Positions 15,460 through 24,370 are shown, counted from the first letter of the stretch. The stretch is DNA of 47,516 nt from Methylobacterium aquaticum (GCF_001043915.1 NZ_LABX01000082.1:1-47516); one strand, 5' to 3'. The notes: generated by a model from the letters alone, not told the origin. A program made the numbers and translations.

Positions 15460-16194
15460 TTGGAGAGGCGGGACTTGCATGCGCCCGGGCGGGAGCCACG
15501 GGCGGGCGACCGGCCTGAGCCGGAGGGCGGGCTGGCGCGGATCACCCTCGGCACTCAGGTCTACGATGCCCTGCGCGACCTGCTGATCGCCGGTGGGCTG
15601 GCGCCCGGCGAGCGGCTGTCCCTGCGCACGGTGGCGGAGCGGCTCGGCACCTCGATGATGCCGGCCCGGGAGGCGGTGTCGCGGCTCGTCGCCGACGAGG
15701 CCCTGGAGGTGCTGCCGAATCGCGCGGTGCGGGTGCCGGTCATCACCCTGGACAAGTTCCGCGAGCTGACCCGGGTCCGCATCGCCGTCGAGGGTTTTGC
15801 GGCGGCGGAGGCCGCGCGGGCGGTGGGACCTGGCGCCCTCGCGGCGATCCAGGCGCATGATGCGGCGTTCCGGCACGAGGTGCGATCGCCCGAGCCCGAT
15901 CTGGAGCGGGCGATGCGGGCCAACCGCGACCTCCACTTCGCGGTCTACGAGGCCGCCGGCCTGCCCTCGCTCGTCGCGATCATCGAGGGGCTGTGGCTGC
16001 GCATCGGCCCAGTGCTCAACCTCGACATGCGCTCCTCCCCCCGCCGCCTCGCCGAGGGCGGGGCCCAGGCGCATCATGCCGCCCTGGTGGCGGCGCTGGC
16101 GGCGGGGGATGCCGAGGGCGCCCGGGCGGCGCTCAGTGCCGACATCGCCGGCAGCGCCGCCTTCATTGAGACGACCGGGCGGCTCGCCCCCTGA
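15460..16194 (+). CDS. GntR-family (FadR/FCD subgroup) transcription regulator
   Basis: This 244-residue regulator has an N-terminal winged helix (about residues 28-95) with VYDALRDLLIAGGLAPGERLSLRTVAERLGTS (several segments), and a C-terminal all-helical FCD ligand domain with TRVRIAVEG, RANRDLHFAVYEAAG and AQAHHAALVAAL, whose Asp/His residues usually hold a metal and bind an organic acid. The likely start is TTG at 15460, after GGGGAGG. It is divergent from the Liv/BKACE operon and followed 15 bp later by an SDR gene. FCD regulators usually repress such operons until the substrate or an intermediate binds. Confidence 0.88.
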   Translation: MERRDLHAPGREPRAGDRPEPEGGLARITLGTQVYDALRDLLIAGGLAPGERLSLRTVAERLGTSMMPAREAVSRLVADEALEVLPNRAVRVPVITLDKFRELTRVRIAVEGFAAAEAARAVGPGALAAIQAHDAAFRHEVRSPEPDLERAMRANRDLHFAVYEAAGLPSLVAIIEGLWLRIGPVLNLDMRSSPRRLAEGGAQAHHAALVAALAAGDAEGARAALSADIAGSAAFIETTGRLAP

Positions 16195-16209
16195 ACACGG
16201 AGACCGATC

Positions 16210-16977
16210 ATGGAGATGGGATTGGGCGGCCTGACGGTGCTGGTCACCGCGGGGGCCGGCGGCATCGGGCTCGAAGTGGCGCGGGCCTTCGCGGAGGAGG
16301 GGGCGCGGGTCCATGTCTGCGACGTCGACCGCGTGGCGCTGGCCGCCCTGCCCGCCGGCATCACCGGCAGCCATGCCGACGTCGCCTCGCGCGAGGATGT
16401 CGCCCGGCTGTTCGCGGAGGCGGACCGCGCGCTTGGCGGGCTCGATTGCCTGGTCAACAATGCGGGCATTGCCGGGCCGACCGGGCGCGTCGAGGAAATC
16501 GCCCCGGAGGAGTGGGACCGCACGCTCGACATCTGCATCACCGGGCAGTTCAACTGCGTGCGCCTGGCGGTGCCACGGCTGCGGGCGAGCGCCAACCCGT
16601 CGATCGCCAACCTGTCCTCGGCGGCGGGCCGGTTCGGCTTTCCGCTCCGCACGCCCTACGCGGCGGCGAAATGGGCGGTGATCGGCTTCACCAAGTCGCT
16701 GTCGCGGGAACTCGGGCCGGACGGCATCCGGGTCAACGCCGTGCTCCCCGGCATCGTCGCGGGAGATCGCCAGCGCCGAGTGCTGGAGGCCAAGGCGCAG
16801 CAGCGCGGGATCAGCGTCCCGGAGATCGAGCAGGCGGCCTTCGCGGCGGCCTCGATCAAGGATTACGTCACCGCCCGCCAGATCGCCGACCAGATCCTGT
16901 TCCTGGCCTCCGAGCGGGGCAAGACCATCTCGGGCCAGGCGCTGGCCGTCGATGGCGATCTCCAGATGCTGACGTGA
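16210..16977 (+). CDS. Short-chain dehydrogenase/reductase (SDR)
   Basis: This 255-residue classical SDR has the cofactor loop TAGAGGIG near residue 13, the NNAG motif (LVNNAGIAGPTG), and the active-site Ser, Tyr and Lys in LSSAAGRFGFPLRTPYAAAKWA (two parts). The C-terminal ISGQALAVDGDLQMLT is typical. The ATG at 16210 comes 15 bp after the GntR gene, so they are probably co-transcribed. It converges with the GGDEF-EAL gene. A role in oxidising or reducing an intermediate of the divergent catabolic operon is inferred; the substrate is unknown. Confidence 0.87.
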   Translation: MEMGLGGLTVLVTAGAGGIGLEVARAFAEEGARVHVCDVDRVALAALPAGITGSHADVASREDVARLFAEADRALGGLDCLVNNAGIAGPTGRVEEIAPEEWDRTLDICITGQFNCVRLAVPRLRASANPSIANLSSAAGRFGFPLRTPYAAAKWAVIGFTKSLSRELGPDGIRVNAVLPGIVAGDRQRRVLEAKAQQRGISVPEIEQAAFAAASIKDYVTARQIADQILFLASERGKTISGQALAVDGDLQMLT

Positions 16978-17122
16978 CCGCCGCCATCGTCCCGGTCACG
17001 CACGGGTCCTGGACGCCCGGGACCCTCGGCCGGACGGCGGCGGTGGATCGCGACGGTCTTCCCCCGCGGGACGCCCCGACGAGCGATCCGCCATCGGACC
17101 CTGCGACGCCGCCCCCGATCCC

Positions 17123-19444
17123 TCACGCCGCCATGGTCTCGGCCTTCTGGGTCTCGGCACACCAGCGGCCGATCAGCGCCTTCGCCTCCGCGGCGGGAAC
17201 TGGCCGGCTGAACAGGTAGCCCTGGACTTCGTCGCAGCCGAGAAGCGCGAGAACCCGCTGCTGGTCGACCGTCTCGATACCCTCGGCGGTGGTCCGCATG
17301 CCGAGCACCCGGGCGATGTCGATGACGGCGCGGACGATCGCGGCGTTCTGCGCGCCCGTGCCGAGCCCGGTGACGAAGCTGCGGTCGACCTTGATCCGGT
17401 CGAACGGGAAGCTCCTCAGGTAGTTGAGCGAGGAGTAGCCGGTGCCGAAATCGTCCATCGCCACGTGCAGGCCGAGCGCCTTGAGGTCGCGCAGGATGGC
17501 CAGCGTCGCCTCGCCGCTGTCGAGCAGCATCTGCTCGGTGATCTCGAGTTCGAGGCGGTGGGCCGGCAGGCCGGTCCGCTCCAGGACCCCGCGCACCATC
17601 CCGACGAGGTCCGGGCCCGAGAACTGCACCGGCGACAGGTTGACGGCGATCTTCAGGTGCTCGGGCCAGGTCGTGGCCTGGTGGCACGCCTCGGCCAGGG
17701 ACCATTCGCCGATCGCGTGGATCAGGCCACATTCCTCGGCGATCGAGATGAACAGCGAGGGCGGCACGTTGCCCCGCTCCGGGTGCCGCCAGCGCGCCAG
17801 CGCCTCGAACCCGGCGATCTCCCCGGTCTTCAGGACGATGGAGGGCTGATAATGCAGCTCCAGCTCTCCGCGCTCGATCGCCCGGCGCAGGTCGGCTTCG
17901 AGCTGGCGTCGTTCCGCCAGCCCCTCGCTCATCTTCCGGTCGTAGAACTCATAGCTGCCGCGCTTGCCCGCCTTCACAGCGTAGAGCGCGAGGTCGGCGG
18001 CGATCAGCAGGTCGTCGGCGCTCCGGCCGTCCGCCGGGCCGACCGCGATGCCGATGCTGACGCTGGAGCGGATCTGGTGGCTGCCGATCTCGAAAGGTGG
18101 CAGGATCGCCTCGGCGATGCGCTGCGCCACGGCCTCGATGGCCTCCCGGTCGCCAGCACGGGGCATCAGCAGGGCGAACTCGTCGCCGCCGAGCCGGGCC
18201 AGGATCTGGCCGGGCGCGAGCACGGCGGCGAGCCGGTCGGCCACCGCCTGAAGCAGCGTGTCGCCAACCTTGTGGCCGAGGGTGTCGTTGACGATCTTGA
18301 ACCGGTCGAGATCAAGGAACATCACCGCGTAGGTGGCGTCCGGCGTGCCCCGGGCCGCCTCCGCCATTGTCTCCAGCGAGGCGCGGAATACCCGGCGGTT
18401 CGGCAGGTCGGTCAGGGGATCGAGGGAGGCGAGCCGCGCGACCCGGGCCTCGGCCTCGGAGCGCTTCGCCTCGATGCGCAGGAGCTTCTCCACCGCGATC
18501 CCGACGAGGAGCGTCAGCAGGGCGGCCACCAGGGCGTCCATCCGCAACGTGGCGCGGGAGTCCTTATAGATCTCGCTTTCCGGCACGCTGACGCTCACCC
18601 AGAGCGGATGCTCGCGCACCTTGCGGATCGTCACCAGACGGCTCTCGGCGCCGTCCGGCATCTCCAGGGTGAAGGTGCCGGACCGGCCGGAGCGGATCTT
18701 CTGATAGGTCTCGGTCCGCCCGAGATCGGCGCCGACCCCGAAGCCGCCGCCGACGCCGCCGCTGGAGCGCACCACCCCGTCGCTGCCGATGAGCGAGATC
18801 GAGGCCGGGGTGCCGAGATCGATCTTGTCGTAGAACTGGGTCAGATGGCTCGGGTTGAGGGAGGCCACCACCACGCCGCCAAAGCGTCCGTCCGCCCCGG
18901 TGAAGCGGCGGCTGATCTGCACCGAGACCCGGCCGCTCGCCCGGCCGATCACCGGGCGGCTGATGTAGAGCACGTCGTCGGGGCTCTCGACATGGATGCG
19001 GAAATGGTCGCGATCGCTGAGATCGGTCGCTGGCGGCGGCTGCGGCCCGGCATTGGTCGCCCGCATCACCCCGTCCGGCCCGATGATCGCCACCTGCACG
19101 ATGATCTCGCTCAGGAGATCCGTCGTGTTCACGATCGTCGCATAATCCTCCTTGTCTCTGCGGTTCTCGATGCTGCGGCGCATGTAGAGCAGCGACTTGT
19201 CGATTTCGCCGATTGAGCGCAGGACGTTCTCCTCGAACACCATCGCGAAATTGTACGTGGTGCGCTCGGAATCCTGAAGTGCGCCCCTGACGTCGTTCTC
19301 GTGCTTGGCCGCGACGCCGATCCACAGGAGCAGCACCACCATCAGGCCCAGGATCACCGGCCCACGGCGCTCCGCCAGGAATCTCGGAAATTGCTTGAGG
19401 TGCAGGGCCATCCCGGCTCGTCCAGCGGCTTCGATCGTGGTCAT
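17123..19444 (-). CDS. Membrane-bound GGDEF-EAL cyclic-di-GMP enzyme with periplasmic sensor domain
   Basis: This 773-residue signalling protein has a first membrane segment at 29-45, a periplasmic dCache-like sensor region (about 46-300), a second membrane segment (302-322), a GGDEF domain (338-500) and an EAL domain (515-765). The cyclase signature GGDEF (419-423) is intact. The phosphodiesterase has FEALARWRHP (EAL 547-549), NLSPVQF and DDFGTGYS (664-671). Five residues before GGDEF the usual RxxD inhibitory site is LAPG, so product inhibition is likely missing. Both activities could therefore work; the net direction is unknown. It has its own promoter and no partner gene. Confidence 0.92.
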   Translation of the reverse strand: MTTIEAAGRAGMALHLKQFPRFLAERRGPVILGLMVVLLLWIGVAAKHENDVRGALQDSERTTYNFAMVFEENVLRSIGEIDKSLLYMRRSIENRRDKEDYATIVNTTDLLSEIIVQVAIIGPDGVMRATNAGPQPPPATDLSDRDHFRIHVESPDDVLYISRPVIGRASGRVSVQISRRFTGADGRFGGVVVASLNPSHLTQFYDKIDLGTPASISLIGSDGVVRSSGGVGGGFGVGADLGRTETYQKIRSGRSGTFTLEMPDGAESRLVTIRKVREHPLWVSVSVPESEIYKDSRATLRMDALVAALLTLLVGIAVEKLLRIEAKRSEAEARVARLASLDPLTDLPNRRVFRASLETMAEAARGTPDATYAVMFLDLDRFKIVNDTLGHKVGDTLLQAVADRLAAVLAPGQILARLGGDEFALLMPRAGDREAIEAVAQRIAEAILPPFEIGSHQIRSSVSIGIAVGPADGRSADDLLIAADLALYAVKAGKRGSYEFYDRKMSEGLAERRQLEADLRRAIERGELELHYQPSIVLKTGEIAGFEALARWRHPERGNVPPSLFISIAEECGLIHAIGEWSLAEACHQATTWPEHLKIAVNLSPVQFSGPDLVGMVRGVLERTGLPAHRLELEITEQMLLDSGEATLAILRDLKALGLHVAMDDFGTGYSSLNYLRSFPFDRIKVDRSFVTGLGTGAQNAAIVRAVIDIARVLGMRTTAEGIETVDQQRVLALLGCDEVQGYLFSRPVPAAEAKALIGRWCAETQKAETMAA

Positions 19445-20062
19445 TATGCAACCCGAACGTTATCGGTATCTGAATCGCCGTCCGTCATTCTGACATTTTT
19501 GCGGTCCGTCACAAGGAGATAGCTTTGACAATCCGGGTCTTGACTGATCTGCTGCGTGGTATTGTGAGATGATTTTCGGCTTGTGTGGTTAGAATTTGAG
19601 CAGGGCATGCCGTCGTGGCGGCGGACGACCCCCACGTCGACGTGTCAAGACAGCGACGCCGATGGAAGTCGATGCGTGGCGCCACAACCGGTGGTCGTTT
19701 TGATGCCCGCCACGTCGTTGGTCCTGCACGCCGAATCCGTTCGGGTCCAGCGCCGTCATATCTACAAGTCACCAGGTTAACGTAGTCAATCGTGCTTGCT
19801 GCAAGCGTCGAGGCGGTGTGAGTGACCCGCTGATCCGCCGCCCGGCCCTGCTCGGTCTTGGCGCTGTCTTCGTGATCGCCGTCACGAGATGAGGCAGCGT
19901 ATTCGATCCACTTCACAACGACATGACCGTGTAGCCGGAGTCACGCGGCGGTCTCGCTCGACGGATTCGCCAGAAACGGGGCGGCTTTGCAATCGGCGTC
20001 GAACCGGACGCGAGATCGTTGCGTGTCCTTTCGGGCCGGGCAGGCGAGACACGCTGTCGTGC
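19445..20062. other. 618-bp gap with a lower-GC patch; no gene recognised
   Basis: The part nearest the GGDEF-EAL gene (about 19445-19600) is clearly more AT-rich than its surroundings and must hold that gene's promoter. Open frames on both strands in the rest lack ribosome-binding sites and resemble no family I know. A decayed mobile element is possible, but no inverted ends or transposase motifs are visible. Confidence 0.5.
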
Positions 20063-21484
20063 TTACATGCGGCGACGGAGGCGGCGCCAGCCGAGAACCG
20101 TGCCGCTCACGGCCATCACCAGGCCGAGGGCGCTGACGGCGACGATCACGGTCAGCCGCACGGCCGGGCGCTGCGCCAGCGGCCCGGCATCGAGGGTGTG
20201 CAGGGCATCGAACAGCCAGCGGTTCGCCCGTCCGCTGCGGTCCGTCCGCCCCAGGATCGCCCCGGTCGCGGGATCGATGTGGAACCAGGTCGCGGCCGGG
20301 TCGTCGAAGGCGAGGCGCAGGACCGGCAGGACTGGGGCGCCATGGCGATCGTACCAATAGGCATCCGGCGTCTCGATGCGTGTCACCGACCGGAGCGCCG
20401 CCCCCGGCCGCATCGCCCTCGCCGCCGCCACGACGGCGTCCGGCGTCAGGGCGGTGCCGCAGCACGGGGCTGCGCCGCCGGGGCCGGTGGCGACGACGAG
20501 GGGGTGCCCGCCGATCCAGACGGCGTCGAGGGCGACGGTGCCGGTGGGCGCCCGGGCGAGGTCGTCGAGGCGCGCCGGGAAGACCGGCGCCGCCTGCCCC
20601 GCATAGGCCGTCCGCATGGCGGCATCGGGCCTGCGCGGCCCGAACCAGCCGCGCGGGTTCATCGACAGCCAGCCGCTGAGCAGGAAGGTCACGACGACGA
20701 GGCCGCCCGCCACCCCTGCCAGATGGTGCCAGGCGGCCCAGCCGCGATAGGGCGTGAGCCGGCCGCGCATCAGCCGGACGAAGCCGAGGACATAGCCGGT
20801 GATGGCCCCGGCGAGCGCGATGCCGGAGATCCAGAGGACCACGTCCTGCCACAGGCCCGCCCGCGCCCGCAGCGGCGTGAGGTAGATCCAGTGGGTGACG
20901 GCGCCGGCCCAGTTCCACACCCGCTCGGTCCGGGTGGTGTCGAGGGCGAGGTCTCCCGTGGCGACCGACAGGTACAGCTCGGTCCCGGCCGCATCGCCCA
21001 GGGCCACGCGCCGGAACGGCCGCAGCGGGTCGTAAGCCGCCGTCACGGTCCACTGGTCGCGGGTGACCGTGCCGAGATCGGTCACGTGGCGCGTCACCGG
21101 ATGGGTGGCGGCGAGCGCCGCCGCGCTCTCCGCGGTGAGCGGCGGGACGGCGTCGCCCGTCACCGCCGAGAGGGCCTGGCGCCCCCCATCGGCCCGCGTG
21201 ATCCAGTAGGCCGGCTCCGCTCCCCGCATCGCCAGGGTGAGGCGGGCGGGAAAGCGGTCGAGGCCGGCCCGCGCCAGCGCCTCCTGCGGCGTCAGCCGCA
21301 CGGCGTCGAGGCGCAGCGGCCTCGACGCCGCGACCCGCTCCGCCCCGGTGAGGGCCGGGAAGCCGACGGCCAGCATCACCAGCCCGGAGCCGAACCAGGC
21401 GAGGATGAAGAGGCCGGTCGCGATGCCGAGCCAGCGATGGCCGAGATGCAGCCATCGCTTCAGGCGCTTGACCACGCCCTTCAT
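20063..21484 (-). CDS. PepSY-associated transmembrane protein (probable metal/siderophore reductase)
   Basis: This 473-residue inner-membrane protein has about four membrane helices and PepSY-type periplasmic segments. The first helix carries LHRWLGIATGLFILAWFGSGLVM in outline (LHLGHRWLGIATG here), and GWAAWHHLAGVAGGLVVVTF adds the conserved His residues that can hold haem. The C-terminus has PATGAILGRTDRSGR and a final helix. The ATG at 21484 overlaps the receptor's TGA by one base (TGATG), so translation is coupled. Such proteins next to TonB receptors are thought to reduce or release the imported metal complex. A cobalamin riboswitch upstream of the pair makes the cargo uncertain. Confidence 0.85.
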   Translation of the reverse strand: MKGVVKRLKRWLHLGHRWLGIATGLFILAWFGSGLVMLAVGFPALTGAERVAASRPLRLDAVRLTPQEALARAGLDRFPARLTLAMRGAEPAYWITRADGGRQALSAVTGDAVPPLTAESAAALAATHPVTRHVTDLGTVTRDQWTVTAAYDPLRPFRRVALGDAAGTELYLSVATGDLALDTTRTERVWNWAGAVTHWIYLTPLRARAGLWQDVVLWISGIALAGAITGYVLGFVRLMRGRLTPYRGWAAWHHLAGVAGGLVVVTFLLSGWLSMNPRGWFGPRRPDAAMRTAYAGQAAPVFPARLDDLARAPTGTVALDAVWIGGHPLVVATGPGGAAPCCGTALTPDAVVAAARAMRPGAALRSVTRIETPDAYWYDRHGAPVLPVLRLAFDDPAATWFHIDPATGAILGRTDRSGRANRWLFDALHTLDAGPLAQRPAVRLTVIVAVSALGLVMAVSGTVLGWRRLRRRM

Positions 21485-23655
21485 CAGAACGTGACGTGGT
21501 AGGCCAACTCCACGGAGCGCGGGCGCCCGAGCAGCCAGGAATTGGTGTTGCCCGAGACCGCGTAGAGCTGGTCGGTGAGGTTGTAGCCGCGCAGCGACAG
21601 ACGCGAGGCCGGCGTCACCTGCCAGTCCAGGCTGGCGTTCAGCAGCGTGTAGCCCGGCCGGCGAAAGGTGTTGGCGAAGTCGCTGAAGACCGGCCCGACA
21701 TCGTTGACGCCGACCCGCGCCACCCAGCCCGGCGCGAAGGCGTAGGAGAGCCAGACATTGGTGACGCGCTGGGGCACGTTGACCGGGACCTTGCCGGAGA
21801 ACGACACCGCCGCCCCGTCGATGGTCTGAGCGAAAGTGTCGTAGCGCGCCCGCAGCAGGGCGGTGTTGGCCTCGATGCGCCAGGCGTCCGAAAGCTGGTA
21901 GGCGAAAGCGACCTCGACGCCGCGGGAGGACTGGCTGCCGACCTGGGCGACCTGCGTCGGCCGATCGGGAAGCGGGGTCAGGAGGTTGTCCTTGCGGATG
22001 TGGTAGCCGGCGAAGGTCCACTCGCCGCGCCCGCCATCGAACAGGCCCTTGGCGCCGGCCTCGACCTGCTCGCCGGTGGCGAGCTGGAACTGCGACTGCG
22101 CCACGCTGGTGGTGATCAGGCTGCCGAGGGGATCGGCGGCGGTGGCATATTGGGCGTAGAGGGCGAGGTCCGGCGTCGGGGTGTAGATGGCGGCGGCGCG
22201 GGTGCTGACGGAATCGAAGGTCTTCTCGAAGGCGGTCGCCGCGAGCGGCCGGCTCACCGCCACCCGGGGCACGTCGTAGCGCACGCCCGTCACCAGGGCG
22301 AGCTGCGGCGTCAGCTCCAGCCGGTTCTCGGCGAAGACCGAGGCCTGGCGGGTGCGCGAGACGATGTCGGTCCGGGTGCCCGTGAGGTTGACGAAGCTGC
22401 CTTGGGAAAAATTGTATGGATCGACGGTGCTCTCGCCTCCGAACGGCGCATTGCTGTCGCGCCGGAAATCGATGTGGTTGACGTCGAAGCCCACGACCGT
22501 CGACGTCTTGAAGCCGAACAGGCTGCCACGGAACGTGGCGTCGAGACGGTTGCCGATCTGCTCCTGGTGGTGGAAGATCTCGATGTAGTCGCTGCGCCGG
22601 ATCAGCCCGGTCGCCGGCTGGTAGGTGTATTGCTCGACGTCGCGCCAATGCCGCTCGGTCGAGAGGCGATAGGCGGTGTTGCGGATCGTGATGTCGGGGG
22701 TGGGATTCCACTCGGTGCGCAACTGCGTCCAGTTGTCGAACCAGGCGATCTGCGAATCCCGGATGTTGTAGTTGGTGAAGCGCAAGCGGTCGGGCACCCG
22801 GTCGCCGATGAGCGGCGAGCCCCAATAGCGGGTCGGCTCGTTATAGCCGAGGTCGTGCGAGAGCGTGACGCTCAGATCGGGCGCCGCCCGCCAGGTCACC
22901 GCGGCCGAGAGGGCGAGATTGCGAAAATCGCCGTCGGGCTTCACCCAGCCGTCGGCCCGGTTGCCGCTGAGGTTGAGTCGGTAAGCGAGGTTCTCGCCGA
23001 CCGGCCCGCCGGTGTCGAGGGCGAGGCGTGCGAGGCCGTCCGAGCCGATCGCCGCCCGCGCCTCGCCGATGGGCGTGAAGACCGGCTTCTTCGGCACCAC
23101 GTTGACGATGCCGCCGATCGCCCCCTCGCCATAGAGCACCGAGGCCGGGCCGCGTAAGACCTCGATCCGTTCCGCCGACCAGGTGTCGAACGGGAAGGTG
23201 ACGGTGCCGGCCCCGACATAGAGCCGCGTGCCGTCATAGAGCTGCTGCACCGAGCCCGATCCGGCAAAGCCCCTGGCCGTGAAGGCGAGGTTGCCGTTGC
23301 CGGGCGCCGCGATGCTGGTGATGCCGACGGCGTTCTGCGTCACCGCCTCCTCGACGGTGTTCTGGCCGCGGGCCCGGATGGTCTCGCCGCTGATGATGTC
23401 GAGGCTCGCCGGGGTCTCGAACGGGGTGAGGCCGAGGCGGCTGCCGGAGCGCGACGGCGTCGCGAGGTTGAGGCCGGGCGCGGCCTCCTCGCGGGGGCGG
23501 CCCCCCGCGACGTCGATGCGGTCGAGGGCGAGTTCCTCGGCGGCGCCGGGCGCGGCCGCCAGGAGCGGAGCGGCGAGGCTGGCGGCGAGAGTCGTGGAAC
23601 GGCGGGCGCGGCGCGCGGGCATGGGGAGGAGGTCCGAAGCTGGCAGAGGCGCCAT
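21484..23655 (-). CDS. TonB-dependent outer-membrane receptor (siderophore/metal-complex type)
   Basis: This 723-residue outer-membrane transporter has a signal peptide ending near PGAAEE, a TonB-box-like ELALDRIDVAGG, a plug domain (about 65-185) with IEVLRGPASVLYGEGAIGG and the typical NVVPKKP, then a 22-strand barrel ending in the aromatic residue of ELAYHVTF. By eye it belongs with ferric-siderophore receptors rather than BtuB. The ATG at 23655 was chosen because GGTGG lies upstream and the longer start (23775) would read through the AT-rich dyad at 23676-23699; ATG 23622 is the other choice. It is coupled to the PepSY gene. It lies downstream of an AdoCbl riboswitch on the same strand. 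Confidence 0.88.
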   Translation of the reverse strand: MAPLPASDLLPMPARRARRSTTLAASLAAPLLAAAPGAAEELALDRIDVAGGRPREEAAPGLNLATPSRSGSRLGLTPFETPASLDIISGETIRARGQNTVEEAVTQNAVGITSIAAPGNGNLAFTARGFAGSGSVQQLYDGTRLYVGAGTVTFPFDTWSAERIEVLRGPASVLYGEGAIGGIVNVVPKKPVFTPIGEARAAIGSDGLARLALDTGGPVGENLAYRLNLSGNRADGWVKPDGDFRNLALSAAVTWRAAPDLSVTLSHDLGYNEPTRYWGSPLIGDRVPDRLRFTNYNIRDSQIAWFDNWTQLRTEWNPTPDITIRNTAYRLSTERHWRDVEQYTYQPATGLIRRSDYIEIFHHQEQIGNRLDATFRGSLFGFKTSTVVGFDVNHIDFRRDSNAPFGGESTVDPYNFSQGSFVNLTGTRTDIVSRTRQASVFAENRLELTPQLALVTGVRYDVPRVAVSRPLAATAFEKTFDSVSTRAAAIYTPTPDLALYAQYATAADPLGSLITTSVAQSQFQLATGEQVEAGAKGLFDGGRGEWTFAGYHIRKDNLLTPLPDRPTQVAQVGSQSSRGVEVAFAYQLSDAWRIEANTALLRARYDTFAQTIDGAAVSFSGKVPVNVPQRVTNVWLSYAFAPGWVARVGVNDVGPVFSDFANTFRRPGYTLLNASLDWQVTPASRLSLRGYNLTDQLYAVSGNTNSWLLGRPRSVELAYHVTF

Positions 23656-23675
23656 CCGTAACCGACCACCAAAGA

Positions 23676-23699
23676 AATGTAACGTTATAATGTTACATT
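23676..23699. promoter_or_regulatory. 24-bp AT-rich dyad, Zur-like operator candidate before the TonB receptor
   Basis: The arms AATGTAACGTTA (23676-23687) and TAATGTTACATT (23688-23699) are inverted repeats with one mismatched pair (G23684/T23691). The dyad ends 21 bp before the receptor ATG and stands out as AT-rich in a 70 % GC window. Its GTTATAA core and flanking TGTAAC/GTTACA look like zinc-uptake-regulator (Zur) boxes, which read ATGTTATA-TATAACAT. A Fur-family or TetR-type operator is also possible. No such regulator gene is in the window. Confidence 0.55.
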
Positions 23700-23824
23700 C
23701 TTTCCCTCTCCAGCGAGGCATGGGTTGCGCCGGGCGCAATCGGCCTGTGACAGGGCGGAGGAAGGCGAGCGGCATGGCGGGACGGCGCGGGGCTGTGGCA
23801 CGTCACCGCGAACGAAGCCCTCCA

Positions 23825-23846
23825 CCGCCACCCCTCGGGATGGCGG
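23825..23846 (-). terminator. Strong hairpin between riboswitch and receptor gene
   Basis: On the minus strand the arms CCGCCATCCC and GGGGTGGCGG pair over 10 bp (one T.G) around a GA loop. It lies about 60 nt after the end of the riboswitch and before the receptor gene, so it could be part of the switch's termination step. It has no T-run, so a Rho-dependent or purely structural role is equally possible. Confidence 0.4.
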
Positions 23847-23904
23847 CGTTCGGACACCCGTCAGGACACCCCGCCCGACGTGTTTCGCGTGTGACCACGG
23901 CTGA

Positions 23905-24083
23905 CGGCAGGTCTCCTGGCTCACGGGTCGTCGCCTGCCATCGTCTTCCCAGGGACCCGTGCGGGTCCCCAGTGACGCGATGTGATGGAAGGCTCACCGC
24001 TCACAGTTGCGGGGGCAGCCGCGGCCTCGGGCAAGCCCTCACCGCGTTCCCTTTTGATCCCCGAAGGGAACCGTCGCGGAAAA
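23905..24083 (-). promoter_or_regulatory. Cobalamin (AdoCbl) riboswitch
   Basis: Read on the minus strand, all main conserved blocks occur in order. GGTTCCC...GGGAACGCGGTGAGG sits at the 5' side (24080-24037). The B12-box region GCTGCCCCCGCAACTGTGAGC is at about 24024-24002. CACTGGG (about 23976-23969) and GGGAAGACG (23951-23943) follow. The 3' side, at 23936-23908, reads GACGACCCGTGAGCCAGGAGACCTGCC (split: GACGACCCGTGAGCC and AGGAGACCTGCC). AdoCbl binding normally lowers expression of the genes that follow. The next genes on this strand are the TonB receptor and PepSY protein, about 250 nt away. Confidence 0.93.
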
Positions 24084-24370
24084 GCTTAGCGGTTCGGTAA
24101 CGAAGGAGCAATGGTGGCGGGGAGCACGATCGCCAAGTTCGCAACGTCGTGCCAGAACACCTCCCTCTCTGCGGGGGGCGGTTCAGGCGCGAGCGAGTCG
24201 CGCGACGATCGGAGAGGTTGGCGCATCGCCCGGCGGCAGCCCCCACCTTTCTTGGCCACGCCGCCCGATCCCGCATCGACGCCGCGCCGCACCCCTGACA
24301 TACAGGGCCCGAACCGGCCCGCCCGGGCCGCGAACAAGCTCTGACAAGAAGCTCCCTGGGAGGTTCCCCG

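Larger units (their letters stand above)
23656..24370. other. 715-bp regulatory gap upstream of the TonB receptor and orphan binding protein
   Basis: This gap holds the AT-rich dyad (23676-23699), a strong hairpin (23825-23846) and the cobalamin riboswitch (23905-24083), all listed separately. The remaining 24084-24370 must carry the riboswitch promoter (minus) and the promoter of the binding-protein gene (plus). Short open frames here overlap the riboswitch and are not credible genes. Confidence 0.6.

Noticed and set aside
19509..19916. A 135-residue minus-strand gene upstream of the GGDEF-EAL gene
   Set aside because: It is Arg/Thr/Ser-rich with no recognisable domain or start signal, and its downstream end reaches into the likely promoter of the signalling gene.
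23656..23775. Longer TonB receptor with start at 23775
   Set aside because: It would translate the AT-rich dyad, place 40 odd residues before the signal peptide, and lacks a ribosome-binding site. ATG 23655 fits better.
23685..23924. A 79-residue minus-strand gene between the riboswitch and the receptor
   Set aside because: It overlaps the 3' part of the riboswitch and the dyad, has no ribosome-binding site and resembles nothing.
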